Source: Mesostigma viride
Taxonomy: Eukaryota > Streptophyta > Mesostigmatophyceae > Mesostigmatales > Mesostigmataceae
Direction: 5' to 3'
DNA length: 64,000 nucleotides
NCBI GenBank assembly: GCA_009746045.1
Contig: RPFO01000059.1
Span: 1,406,371 to 1,470,370 of the forward strand
Below, piece after piece: positions 52,370-64,000 of the stretch. Position numbers and translations under genes: made by a program. The notes below the pieces were generated by a model, which saw nothing but the letters and a program-made list of their open reading frames with translations, ran no database searches and was not told the DNA's origin. Each line of letters opens with the position of its first letter. The stretch's first letter is position 1.

Positions 52370-52480
52370 GTAATGGCAGATGAGGATGTTCATGTCCAAA
52401 CATGAAAGTTATGGGCGCCGCGCAGTCAGCCATGGCAATCTCGTTGCTCGTGGCTTGGTAGACCAGCCATACTCTCACCT
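52370..52480 (-). repeat. Diverged LINE leader fragment
   Basis: Contains CATGAAAGTTATGGGCGCC and GTTGCTCGTGGCTTGG, corresponding to the far 5' end of the ORF1 element leader (compare 16720-16790). Confidence 0.55.
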
Positions 52481-54272
52481 GGTTAAGGCGGGTGGTAGCA
52501 GTGGCAGTGGCCTCGGAAACCTGGGCGGCAATGTGCTCTTGTGTGGCCCCGGCCGGTAAATTGGGGCTGAAGCGGGTGATCATAGCCCAGCCGGTTATCA
52601 GCAATTATGGTGCTGAAATTTAGGTTAGCATCCATTTCCCTGACTCGCCCACTCATGTTTTACCCTGCGGACTCAGTGGCGCCTGCGTTGCCCATGCGCC
52701 CGCTCGATCCTGCTCCTCCTCCTCCACTATATTCTGATCCTCCACTATATGCTTCTAGTGGAGCCCTCTTCATCTTCAGAGGAGGACGTACTCCACTGTC
52801 CGGTCACCCTTCGGTTGTAAACCAAAAGTGCCGGTTCGGGAAATGCCATCCATGGGAAGTCAATGCACACACTATGGAATTGTAGCCTCAATATTTACAT
52901 TGTCTGTGTGAATTAGCAAGCTGTTGCTTGCAAGAGTGCCACAATATATATTTGCTGAGCTACCTAACTATATCGGTCTGAATAGCAGCTATCAAATAAG
53001 GCTTCTGCCAAGGTGATCTAGCGGGCCAGCGGGGGGGGCCCTCACATGAATGCGAAACTAGTTTCAACGCCCAGATGATGATTTATAAAGCGCCGCCTGG
53101 AGCACCGCTGGCTTATCGCCAAACCAAGTCCTCTCACAACTGCTTGGAACCACTTCTTGCCAATGTCATGCACGGTAAAGTCTAGCTATGCAACCAGATG
53201 AGCTGTCCTGCATCGGCCACCCATGCCTCGTTCGCGGCATATGGCTGTTGCACTTGCCTAGGGCCTGGCATTGGTGGCAACACAGTGTGAGCACTGGAGG
53301 CAAAGACCTGGCGGGGCATGTGGCCATGGCACATGACAAGGCGCTTGGGAGCTTGCGTTGGCCACCGGAGAGCGCACCTTGCCCCGATTTTGCCATGCCT
53401 TACATGGGCGGAAGGTCCAACTCCCTGCATGCCATCCGAGGAACACAGCAACCCGCCACGCACAACTTCAATCAATATCAGACAGGGAAAAATGGGGTAG
53501 CGCCTGCAGGTCATGACGGCAGCGTAAAGGATTTTAGGAAACACACTGCTCACGTTAATGGAGAACGCGGTCTCAATACAGATGCAGTGCACTGACAACG
53601 CCCGCATCTCACCATGACCAGAGGATGACTAGCATCTGCGCACAAGGCAGGATTGCAGTCACATGAATCTGAGAGCAACTGAATCAATAAGCCACATTGC
53701 ACGTTTCACCAAAACACATGCCATGGGCAGTACAAAAAGCTGGGAAGTGCCTGTGTATGCAGCACATGCCTGTTTAATGTGTAGCGACGGTTTGCTTCGC
53801 ATTACCTGCTACACATCACTGGCGGCCACTAGCGGCAGGTCACCGCATGCACCTGAGCATTGACAGGCTGTTTCACTAAAAACCTTCTCCAATCATAGCC
53901 TGGCAGCAAAGCGTGTGCCGATAGGCCCGCAACGCCACCCCAGGACCCGGGTGATGTTGCGTAGATGACTAGATGCGCACAGGAGCTCGATGGGGTGGGT
54001 GGGTAGATGGATGGCTGTGTCAGTGGACTAGCATCACTAGTTACCAGCATGGACACACGTGGGTGGTGAACAGGACAGGCAGTAGGGTGGCAGATCGGTC
54101 CCTGGCTTATCCACGTGGAAGCACCACATCTTTTAAAACGGGTAGATTATCCAACAGGGTTCCTCGGAAAAAAATTTACCCTACACTCACACGCACAAGA
54201 ACATGTATCCCACCCCATTCGGAGCTATCCCACACTGGCACACACAAGAACATAGACATAATGCTGTCCCAC
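52481..54272. other. Gene-free spacer between convergent GET3B and spatacsin genes
   Basis: No frame with family motifs and no clear repeat. It may contain the 3' UTR of the minus-strand gene, or one more terminal exon if the donor at 54276 is used. Confidence 0.45.
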
Positions 54273-57200
54273 TCACCGCCGGCACTGCGCGGCGAGCTCC
54301 CACAGCTCGGCGTGGCGTCCGAGGCGCTGCGCCAGCCACCGGTTGCTCGTCTGCATGCTCCAGATGACACACATGGACATCGTTAGAGTGTAACGTGGCG
54401 CGTGGGGGGGCAGGAAGGTGTGGGCACAAGCGCGGGCAGAAGATCTCCCCTCGTCTTGGGTTTGAATCACCACGCGGTCACCGTCCAAGCGCGGGCACAA
54501 GATCTCCGGAAGGGGTAGAAAAGTGTGAGTGAGTGTGCGCCAGGCAACGCCAGGCGAGCGAACATCAAGGGAATGGCCAGGGGGGTTCAGTGAAGTGCTG
54601 AATGTGACTTGCTTGTCCAGACAACCGCATGAACGGGAGGACGCATGCGGGTAGGGAATTCTGCATGGGCGCATCATCACACGTCCACTCCTCCCATCTC
54701 AAGTGGACAGGCAGTCCGCAGGAGGAGCTTACAGAGTACTGGGCCAGCAGAGGCCTTCAATCCTAGTCCAGACACAGCAGTACACACATGCAGCATACCA
54801 GACCACCCACTTGGTTGCTACTGGACACATACGCCGTGCGTCGTCGCGGGTTCTCCAAAATACATACATCTTACAGGCACATCAACGCCAGTAGCCAACC
54901 CCCGACAGAAGCCAGCTTCCTACACGTCTCCAACTTGTATGCCTATTCTGCCCTGCCTCCATGGACACAAAAGCGCAATCTGTTTCTGCCGGTCAAGGGC
55001 TGCGACCAAAGGACTCTGCGGCGTGATTGCCGATGACATGGGGCGTGGCGGATATGCATTGATAGATCCTTGTCAAGAGAGTCACAGCGATGTACATCCT
55101 TGTCAACACAGTCACAGCACGTTGTTGCCAGATCAGGAGGTTCCTGTCCCCCCCCCCCCCCCCCGGGAGGTTCCTGTCCCCTTTCCCCCCCCACCCGGTC
55201 TCCAAGCAAGGGAGAGCGTGTGCACATCACCGGCGCACTAGCATGCGTGCCATCGAGCAAAGCAGCAACAAGCATGCGCACAGTGGAAGCGAGGCAGCCA
55301 CAAGAATGAGGGAATGGAAGGGCTGCAGCCGCATCAGAGTGGGGCCATGTCATCAATCGACGTACGGATGAAAGCACCGCCCGCAGTTGCCGCCGCACCC
55401 CCTCCAGCTCCCGCTGGCCCGCGCGCACGCCCATCAACGCCTGCCCTAATTCTGCCGCCTCAAAAGCAAGCCCTGGCACCACCGCGCCCTCGGTCCAGGC
55501 CAGCTCTGATGCGGACGACATGGGTGTGCCCACGGTGCTGATGGCAGGGGTGGTGGAGTCAGGGCGCAGCAGCCTGCGGTAGAGGTGCACCAGCTGGCGA
55601 GGGGAGGGCAGGTGGATGGGGGGTTTGTGTGCACGGAAGGGCAAGGGGGGTGGAGGGTCGGTATTGCAGCTGTCCCCTGTACTTGAGGCCGGGAAAAGCG
55701 GATTCCAACCACGTAGGATTGGAAGCGATGGGTTGGGAAGGGACAGGTAACGTTGTGCAACACCATCAAAAAAGAAAAGAACATGTTGCTGTTCATTCCA
55801 TCTCAACCCTATACTCACAACTATACTCGCAAATAGCTCGAGCCTGGTCACAAGGACAGATGCGCAAGGACAGATGCGATTATTGGGTAGGCCACTACGT
55901 ACCTTGACCACCCAGGACGGCCGGAGTGGCAGACGTTGGCTGAATTGCAGCCAGTATTCCCAGTTGCCGCCCACCAGCACCTGTGATAGCCGGCGGTTTT
56001 AGGGTGCGACGGCGTGAAAATGTGGGACCCGTGAGTAAGCTTCAGGGTTAAGCACCCGTGCGGAGAAACAGCTGGTGCCAGATGTAGCAAGGCTCACCCA
56101 CTCAGATTGGCTGCTGCACAAAACTTTCCAGGAACAATGTCGAAAGATGTCAAACAGCAAAAACGATGACATGAAGCGACCCAGCATATCTTAGATGACC
56201 CAGATCCTCCAATTCCTGTTATTACTATTACTACTACTTGAGCATGCAGTTTGTTGCCAGGAGTTGATTCCCTGTATAGATGCATGCTCAAGTAATAGTA
56301 ATAGTATTGACGCATGCAGGCACGCACGCTCAATACACCAACCTCGGCCCCACCAACCTCGGCCCCACCAGCCTCGCCGCCCCCCACATCCAGCTGACTT
56401 CCCAAGCTATGAACCGTGTGGGCCGCTTGGTAGCTCCTAGCACCTCATATTCGCTGTATCCGAGGTGTGGCTTGCCACCTGTATCCCGTATATTGCTGCT
56501 CAGGTACCCACCTTGCCGTTCACAGTAAACAGTTCATTGCTCTTCAATGTCTCATCAAAGTCCACCTCGCATCCCATCACCCTGCATTCCGCATTCCCTG
56601 CATCAATCACCCTGTGGTCATCGAACCCGTCATCGGGTAGTCACAGTGCCCGCCAAGATATGGTCACTGTATCTGTCACTGTATCGGTCACTGCTTCCTC
56701 ACCTGGTTCCAGAGGGGGACCGCCCAGTCACGAATCCCGTATGCGCGCGCGACCACCACTGCCTCCGCGCAGTCACCATGTCGGCGGAGGAACTCCTCCG
56801 CCTCAAGGTACCCCAACCCCACCGTCTCCCACTCCTCGCCCTCCTGGTCCGCCCCGTTGTTGCCGTGGCTGCCGTTGTGGTGGTGGCGCAGCTGAAGGGC
56901 CACCAGCGACGCGCGCGCGAGGCAGCGCCCCGCCGCCCCCGCACAGTCCACGCTGAGGTAACCCTCGGCCGCCGCCACAAGACACCTCAACGCTGCCACC
57001 AGGTCATTGCCCCGCGCACTGCTGCTACTGCTGCTGCGATTATTGGCACTTGCGCCACCGGTGGCCACGCTTGGGTGTGCCCGGGGGCTGCCATCCGGCG
57101 CCAGCACAATACTGCCTCGGCTAAACATCCTGCCCACAGGGTCCCTGCCTCGACTCCCTGCCATATAGCCGCCAAAGGAGCCCTGCACGCCACCCCCTTG

Positions 57201-60200
57201 CTGCGCCCGCTTGCCCTCCTCCCCCCTGTCCTCCACCCCCTGACCATGTGCATGCCCGGCCCGGCCTTGGGGTGCCGTTGGCCAGTGCTTTGCGAGGAGC
57301 GTGACCGCGCGGTCGCGGTAGGCACCGGCCATCTCGCGCTCGCGCCCAAAGCGAAGGAAAGCCATCGTGAGGGCGTCCAAGTCCCCTGGCATCGCACGGT
57401 GGACCGCCTGAAGCACGGCCGATGACAGAGCGCGCTGACTGCTGGCGTCTGCGGTGTGCGGCGGCCAATGGGAGCACGCGGTCGCCACGCCAGCGACCGA
57501 TGGCGTGCCGCATGCACTCGTCTGGGCCGTCATGGTGGCAGCGTGGGACATCGGCGGCGCTGTCCGTGATGCCAGCGGTGACGGTGACATCAGCGGCATG
57601 GCTGCAGAAGCCTCCCCCATGCCACGCCCCCCCCGGCACACGCACTGCATGAGCAAGCGCTCCAACTGGCCATGCCTCAGCAACTCATCAAACAGGAACC
57701 GGAGCGGCCGGAAACCGCCAAGCGCCACCGCGAGCCGCACCAGCGTCCGCCACTGCTTGCCGGCAACTAATGCTTCCGACCGCGACGCCGCGAGCGTGAA
57801 CACGACGTCGGTCCCGTCGAGGCAGCCTGAGGCCACGTAGTAGCGGCTTGCCAGCAGGATGAGCTCCACCTCCACCGCGGAGGGTAGCGGCTGCCCCTGC
57901 AGCAGCACACGCCGCAGCAGCGCATGACCCAGCAGCGGCTTGTGGGCGGGGCACAGCGCGTCCGCCCAGGTTGCAAAGTCTTGCTCCGAGAAGCCCAGGG
58001 GCGCGACGATGACGTCATCATCAGCGGTGGCGGATGAGGGCAAGGACAAGGAGGCAGCAGCGCCACTGGCCGCGGTGGACGCGGCAGTGCCCTCGCTGCC
58101 CATTGTGGCGTCGCCAGCACCCAGGGTGTCGGCGCTGGGCCCCTGACCTGTGGGGTGGTGTCGTCCCGGCTCGCTGGCAGATGAGTGTTTGGCGGTGGTG
58201 ACGGTGGAGCTGGAGGCCATGGCTCGGGAGGCCACAGGCGCCGACGCAGTGGCCACGCTGGTGCCAGACGCAAGGCCAAGGTTCGCCCCCTTGTTGGCGC
58301 TGCCCAGTGGGCCACCGTGGATAGGGCGGGAGGTGTACGCTGGGACGATGTTGCCACTGGCGCCCGCACCTGCGCTGGCCCCTCCCGTGCCGCCACGTTT
58401 CGTTGTGCTGGTCCCGCCAGCTGTCGCGACGGCAGCGTCCGCGTTCCCCTCCCCCCCTCGGCGCCCCGCGTGTGCCAGCAGCAGGCCCTTCAGATAGGCG
58501 TTGGCCAACGCGCGCGCCACCCCCAGCGGTTTGATGCCGTTGAGTGCGACGAACGCGGATGCGAGGGGCAGGTAGTGCGCGTGACGGGGGCCAGCGACGC
58601 CTGTGGAGACGGCCTCCAGCAGGTCCTGCAGCACCTCCGTCGCGTTGTCACTGGTGTTGAGCGAGAAGAGGTGGAAGGGGCGGCCCAGCAGCACCGTGGT
58701 CACGCGGAAGACCACCAGCATGCGCTCGCAAAGGCTGCGGCCGTGACCGGGGCGGCACGCGGACGCCAGCATCGCCAGCACCGCTAGCTGCTGCGCCGCG
58801 ACGTCCAAGGGGGGGACTTTGGCCCGTTCCTGCGACGCCTGGTGCCGGCCGTGCGCTTGCGCGGTGGCAGCATTAGTGTTGCCCCCGCTGGCGTAGTAGC
58901 CGTGGTCGCTGTAGGCCATCAGCGGCGTCGCGGCAGGCGCCAGGCAGCGCTCCACTGCTGGAGTCTCCAGCGTGTCGCCGCCGCATTGTTGCCGCAAGAT
59001 GGTGTGAACCTTAGCAGGCAAGACAGACCAGAAGGGGAGCTGATCCAACCGTACACGGGTGGGGGCTGCCGTGGCACACGTCGCCTTGCCAGCAGTTACC
59101 ACGGCGGCCTGCAAAGACTTTAAAGAAGTGACGGCGTGCCCACCTGGCGGCACACTAGCGCTCGCGACCTCCCTACCACCCTGCGTCGCGACGCTCTGGC
59201 TACGGGCACCTGCCATCCCAGGTGTGCTGGCGGAAGACCCTGGCAGGGCAGTACCGGCGGTCCCCGACTCTTCAGAAAACAAAGCGGACAAGGGTACCCC
59301 TTTCGTGGGGGTGACGGCAGCAGAAGAAGCGGCTGCACCCGTGGCCGCTGGGTGAGGAGAGCTCATGGCCCCATGAGCTGTCGATGTGTGGGGTGGGGAC
59401 GTTCGCGGTGGAGACGTGTGCGGGGTGGACGGGTGCCAACGAGCAACCGCCAGCGTAGCCTGGCAGATCAGTAGTTCTGGCGGCATGCCGGGTGTGGACC
59501 CACCAGCCGCCAACCCTGATTGCGCGGGAGCGCCTGCCAGGGTCTCTCCCTGCTTGCCACCAGGCGGCGCGGCAGGCCCGGCAGGCTTTTTGGTCAGCTC
59601 TGGCGAGTCGCCTCCCCCGCTGCCCTCCCCCCGGTGCTGCTGCCAGCCATGGCGCACCCACGCGGCCACGCGCAGTGCCATATGAAAGTTGTTGTCTTCC
59701 AGCAGCGCCCCCACCGCCTTGTCCAGCGACGCATCAATATCTATGGGACAAGATGACTGGGCCATGGCCGCCGTACCCTGCCCATCCAGGCAGGAAAGGG
59801 GGCGGCTACTGGCATCCGCGAACATGCCCGCACAGCTGGCGTCGGTTCCCCATTTCCCTGCCTGAGCCGAGGACCATGGCCCCTCGCCCAAAGAGACATT
59901 GTCCTTGCGGCCATGGCTACTGGCGCCGGCACGCGCTGCCAATGTTTGCGCATGCGGCCCCGCAGCCGCTGGTTTGGCAGCATGGGCCGATGCTTTGTCA
60001 GCTGGTGGGGTCGAGGGCACCGGGGCGGTTGCCTTGCCAGCACCTGCGAGGGGTGCGGTGGTGGCGGTTGCCATAGACACCGAACCAGCGGCACCATCGC
60101 TACTAGCACCGCCACGGTCACTATGATCATGGTCGCTATGGCCACAGTCACTATGGCCAGGGTCACTGTGGCGTACACAAGCCATCAAGCAGGTGATGGG

Positions 60201-63200
60201 CAGGAAGGCCACGCGCGCGCCCTGCCGGCTCATCAGCAAGTCCGCACACACGTCCATCCGTTCCAGCAGCGCGCGCATGGGGTCCGTCGCGGCCGCCGTC
60301 ACGCCCGCACACTCAGCGTGCTGGTCATGCGGCACGGGCTGGTGCAGGTGGGGGTGCTTGTGCGCGTGCGTGTGCCGGTGCTGCGGCTCGTACGCCTCGT
60401 GCGGGGTCTTGTGCTCGTGGGGCACGGCGGTGGGGTGGCCGTCTGCCACGCCACGCTCGCGACCCTCGATGCCGGTGCGGTGGGAGCCGGTCTCCCTGCA
60501 GGGGCAAAGGGAGGTGCAATGGTCCATAAAGGGAGGATGGGTGCGCGTGCGGCAAGGGACCATCGTAGGGCCCAACATGAGGTGTCATTGGTTGGCACGT
60601 TGTAAGTGACAGGGACAGGCCAGCCATGGACAGGGACAGGCATGGTGGCAGGGACAGCTGTAATGCACCTGCCGTCCCTACACTGGCATCCGTCGGGGAT
60701 GCAAGCAGAAAGATGACGGAGCGATGGCATCAATCACCATGCAGCGATGGCGCTAACAAGATGGGTGGGGCAGAGTGCGATAATCGGGACATGCGTGCCT
60801 ACTGGTACCATGAAAAAAGAAAAAGTGGGTGAAGCAAATGGAGGGGGCGAGGAAGGAAAGCGCATGGCCTCTAACGATCCACCTTGCATGCAGCACATGG
60901 CCACCACCCGACATGCCCGCAACCAGACACCGAGCGGCCTGATAGAACGATACCATGCCCTGGCCCGCCACATCCAACGTTGAGCTCCGATGCCCACCCT
61001 CATGGAATCCTCGTGGCGCTTATCCCATGGTCAACCTGAGACATGTCTACACTGCGCATGTGCATTGAGCCATGAGATTGCACAGGTGAGCCCCCATCCA
61101 CCCCATCCCACGTCGCGCCTTGTCAGGTGCCAGCTGGATGTCCACGCACGCGCATGTTGGATGAATGAAATACAGGGTCCACCCTCACAAGGCAGCACGT
61201 CCAAAGCAGAACGCGGGGCCGCCAAATACTTGCTAAGGCTTCTTACTTGCATGCGTACCAGGCATGCCCCTGCGTGCCTGCCTCAGGCCTCTCCAGCCAA
61301 CCCCGTGCCCTCAGCACGAGTTCCCGCAACTCCTCACACGGAAGCTCGTCGACCAGACGGCACGCCCAGCCCAGGAAGAAGTCGCTTGCCTGCGCGCGCG
61401 CGCGTGGCAGGGGCATGCGCAGCGGCACAAGGACGTGTGGCACAAGGATGTGACGGCATACAGCACGTGCAAGGGGATGAGATGAGGGGGGGGAGCGCGC
61501 GCGGGCATATCCAACCGGGCACTCCCCACGTGAACCAGCAAACAAGCAACCATGCAACCAAGGCCGCAAGCCCATGGGCAACAACAGGCCAACGTGACGT
61601 GTGCGCAGCACCCACCAGCGCGTGCGGGTGGGCGTGGTCATGGAACAGCAGGTGGCACTGCGCCCACACCTCGCGCCGCTGCTCGCTGTCATGCCACAGG
61701 AACTCGCGCGCGAGCGACACCTGGGCATGGGCCTGTGCCTGCGTGACCAACGCTAGCAATGGGACGTGACCACTCGCACCCGCAACCACATGCATGCCCC
61801 CGCTGACGTCACCGCAGCCATGGGCATGGCAGTGGGCCAGATACCCCGTGACGGACAGTAGGTCCTCGGCACCGCCTTGGCCTGGAACCGCCAGCACATG
61901 GGCCCCATCGGCTAGTTGCCAGCTGTCCTCCTCGTCATCCTCATGGTCGTCAGCCCCTGCGCGGCCTGCTGCGGGCCCGGGTCTCCCCACCCTCAACCCC
62001 TGCCCATCCGCTGCCCCCGCCTGCCCATCTGGCCCCAGCCCTCGCCCCTCTGGCCCCAGCCCTTGCCCCTCTGCCCCTGCCCCAGGCTCCATCGGCTTCC
62101 GCGCATCCACCTGCGCGGGCACCAAGCGAGCGCGTGCGAGCGGGTCCTCGTCGCACATGCGCGCCCATGCCCGCGCGTCCTCCCACCGCTCGCTGGCCAC
62201 CAGGGCACGCAGCATGCGGTGGGCGCCCACCCAGATGCCCGCACGCCCACAGCGAGACGCCAGCGAGGACAATCGCTTGACGTCCTGCAGGTCCTTGCCC
62301 CCCCCCGCATGGGGAGCCAGGCCAGCAGCGCTGCCAACAAAGGGCAGCGGGGATGACCCCGCATGCGGTGTGTGACGGGAGGCAGACGGTGGAGAGGATG
62401 CCCCCCCGCAGGCCGAGGCGCCTTCCCTTGGCCCGCTGGCGTGGCCCCGGGGTTGGTCCGCCGCGTATGGCACACCGCCCGACCCCGGCCGTGGCAGACT
62501 GTCGGTGAACAGCAGCTTGGCCGCCAGGTGTAGCCGCCCATACTTGGCCAGGGTGGCGGCGTCCCAGGGGGCATGCAAGCCGTCTGGATAGCTTGCTGAT
62601 GCCGATGAAGGATGGTCGGGGGGGGGCCCTGCGGCCACCATCCCTCGCCCTCTCTCCATAGCACCGCTTCCTCCTGCCCCCGCCTTGTCATGCCATGGTG
62701 CACCGGACACGGGATGCGCTGGCCCCCCTTGGGTTGCGGACCGGGGGGCATACCCATCGCCCCCCCCCGTTGACCCCCAAGGTACCCTCAGTCTCCGCCC
62801 CATACCAGGTGTCGCCTTCCCACTCCCGCTGACCGACGGACCATGGCTGGCACTGCTGGAGGGGTCCCCCCGCGAACCGTGGCTGATGCTAGCACCCGCA
62901 GCCGCTCCACACCCGCACAGCCCGGCCTCGCACACGCGGTCCAACAGGCGGCGCTGCGCCAACAGCGACGCCTGCGGGTGCTGCAGTGCGCTATCTAGCA
63001 CCGCCTGCGCCACGCCAGGGACCCACAGTGAGGGTGGGGCGGCCGCGTGCGCAGGGGCGGCTTCGTGGGGACCGACGCTGGCCGTCGGTTCCCAGGCGGC
63101 ATGCGCTCGCATTGCCATCATCGTTGCCGTATTCGCCGGGGTCATTGTGGTGGCAGTATGCAAGGCAGGAGGATGGACATCGGGAGACGGCGTCGGTGCC

Positions 63201-64000
63201 GTGCGTCCGTCAAGCCCGGCTACATCCGCTATTTGCAATGACGTGGCAGAACTCGGAGTGGATGATGCCGTAGGGGGGGTATGCGAGGATGACACCGCGG
63301 GGGGGGGGTAAGGGGGTGTGCCAGGAGGAGGCACCGCAGGGGGGCCACCCTTGGCGTGCTTTGGTGTGCTGCTCGCTCGTGCGGCAGCGCTGGCGTCCTC
63401 CACCCGGTGCCCTGCCCGCGTGGCAAAAGCCATGGAGGGGGTGGGCTGGCCTCCAGCATCCTGCGACGTGCCCGCTGCCTCACCTTGGGTTGCCCTGCGG
63501 GGAGATATGCCCGATGCCAAGCCGGGAGGTGTCCGTGCCTCCAGCGGCAACCCGTCCCGCGCCGCGCCAGGCCCCTCGCGCTCCAGCACAGCAGCTGGCA
63601 GGGCTGGTGGCATCGGATGCGCCTGTGGTTGTGGGTGCATGTGTGGCGGCGGTGGCGCATGGTGGGGTCCTGGGCCATCCCCTGCGTTGCCTCTGCTGCC
63701 ACCCGCCACATCAGCCCCCGACGTATGACCCGGCGGCCGCATATGAGCGGGTGCCGATGGAGCCCCTCTCCCACCGATCCACCGCGACACCGGGCCCCTT
63801 TCTCCCACCGGCATGCCATCTCTGGTCATGGAGAGCGACCGCTGGGCGCCAAACAGCCCCTGCTGGCGGAGCAAGGTGCCAAACGCCAGCATGTGGGCCG
63901 ACGCGTCGAGCGGCCGCTGCTGCACCGACGCCTGCACCGCGCGCACCAAGTCCCCAAAGGGCGACTGGGGAAGGAACAGGCCCAGCCCACGCAGGACCAG
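54273..64000 (-). CDS. SPG11: Spatacsin (SPG11) homologue, 3' part, 6 exons
   Basis: Exons (minus): 64000-61616 (5' end outside), 61389-61259, 60495-56703, 55980-55903, 55593-55366 and 54350-54273 (TGA). Phases agree throughout, about 2230 residues in view. In animals spatacsin works with spastizin and AP-5 in late endosome and lysosome recycling; plants have a single-copy homologue. Diagnostic C-terminal blocks: VELILLASRYYVASGCLDG, LVRLAVALGGFRPLRFLFDE, LARASLVALQLR, EAVVVARAYGIRDWAVPLWN and GNWEYWLQFSQRLPLRPSWV. Helical-repeat blocks also occur at VLGRPFHLFSLNTSDNATEV and WVGAHRMLRALVASERWEDA. Long Ala/Gly/Pro/Ser and His-rich low-complexity inserts separate conserved segments. The last exon ends CGG TGA, but the overlapping CGGCG/GTGAGT could instead be a donor. 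Confidence 0.8.

Noticed and set aside
56547-57425. Plus-strand open frames within the spatacsin region
   Set aside because: High GC suppresses stops on both strands. Only the minus strand shows family motifs and phase-consistent splicing.

Overview
The window is nuclear DNA of a eukaryote, most likely a green alga. Coding segments are GC-rich and split by many GT-AG introns. The recognisable proteins are of plant type: COG1, a BSL-family phosphatase, cyanase, a plastid-type GET3/ArsA ATPase and a spatacsin homologue. One intron carries a short run of the plant-type telomere unit (CCCTAAA). Gene models were built by hand from reading frames, splice-site phase and family motifs. Comparisons to named families rest on recalled family knowledge, not on a search.

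Layout. 1-4508 (+): 3' part of COG1, eight exons. 4509-17300: a repeat island holding a long hairpin, a tandem duplication, an interrupted LINE, a 5.3 kb inverted-repeat DNA transposon inserted in that LINE, and two nested LINE ORF1 copies. 17805-27182 (-): a 13-exon BSL/PPKL-type Ser/Thr phosphatase without its Kelch half. About 28889-30855 (+): cyanase, divergent from the phosphatase. 30856-35939: gene-free DNA with tiny retroposon tags, a LINE 3' end and two simple-sequence arrays. 35940-38730 (+): an unrecognised three-exon gene. 38944-41603: two 5'-truncated LINEs. 42045-50861 (+): GET3B-like ATPase, 12 exons. 50862-54272: retroelement fragments. 54273-64000 (-): 3' part of a spatacsin-like gene.

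The genes are ordinary housekeeping functions (Golgi trafficking, dephosphorylation signalling, cyanate detoxification, membrane-protein targeting, lysosome/vesicle biology) and do not form an operon or cluster. The unusual content is structural. (1) In the plus-strand genes COG1, cyanase and GET3B, the exon end plus its 5' splice site is repeatedly copied a short way into the intron. (2) A retroposon family leaves insertions as short as 15-43 bp, each with its own target-site duplication. (3) LINE subfamilies share a CTCCCAACGGAG hairpin just before a TTAA-rich tail, and one complete 2.0 kb copy carries only ORF1. (4) The BSL phosphatase keeps the family linker and C-tail but has no Kelch domain.
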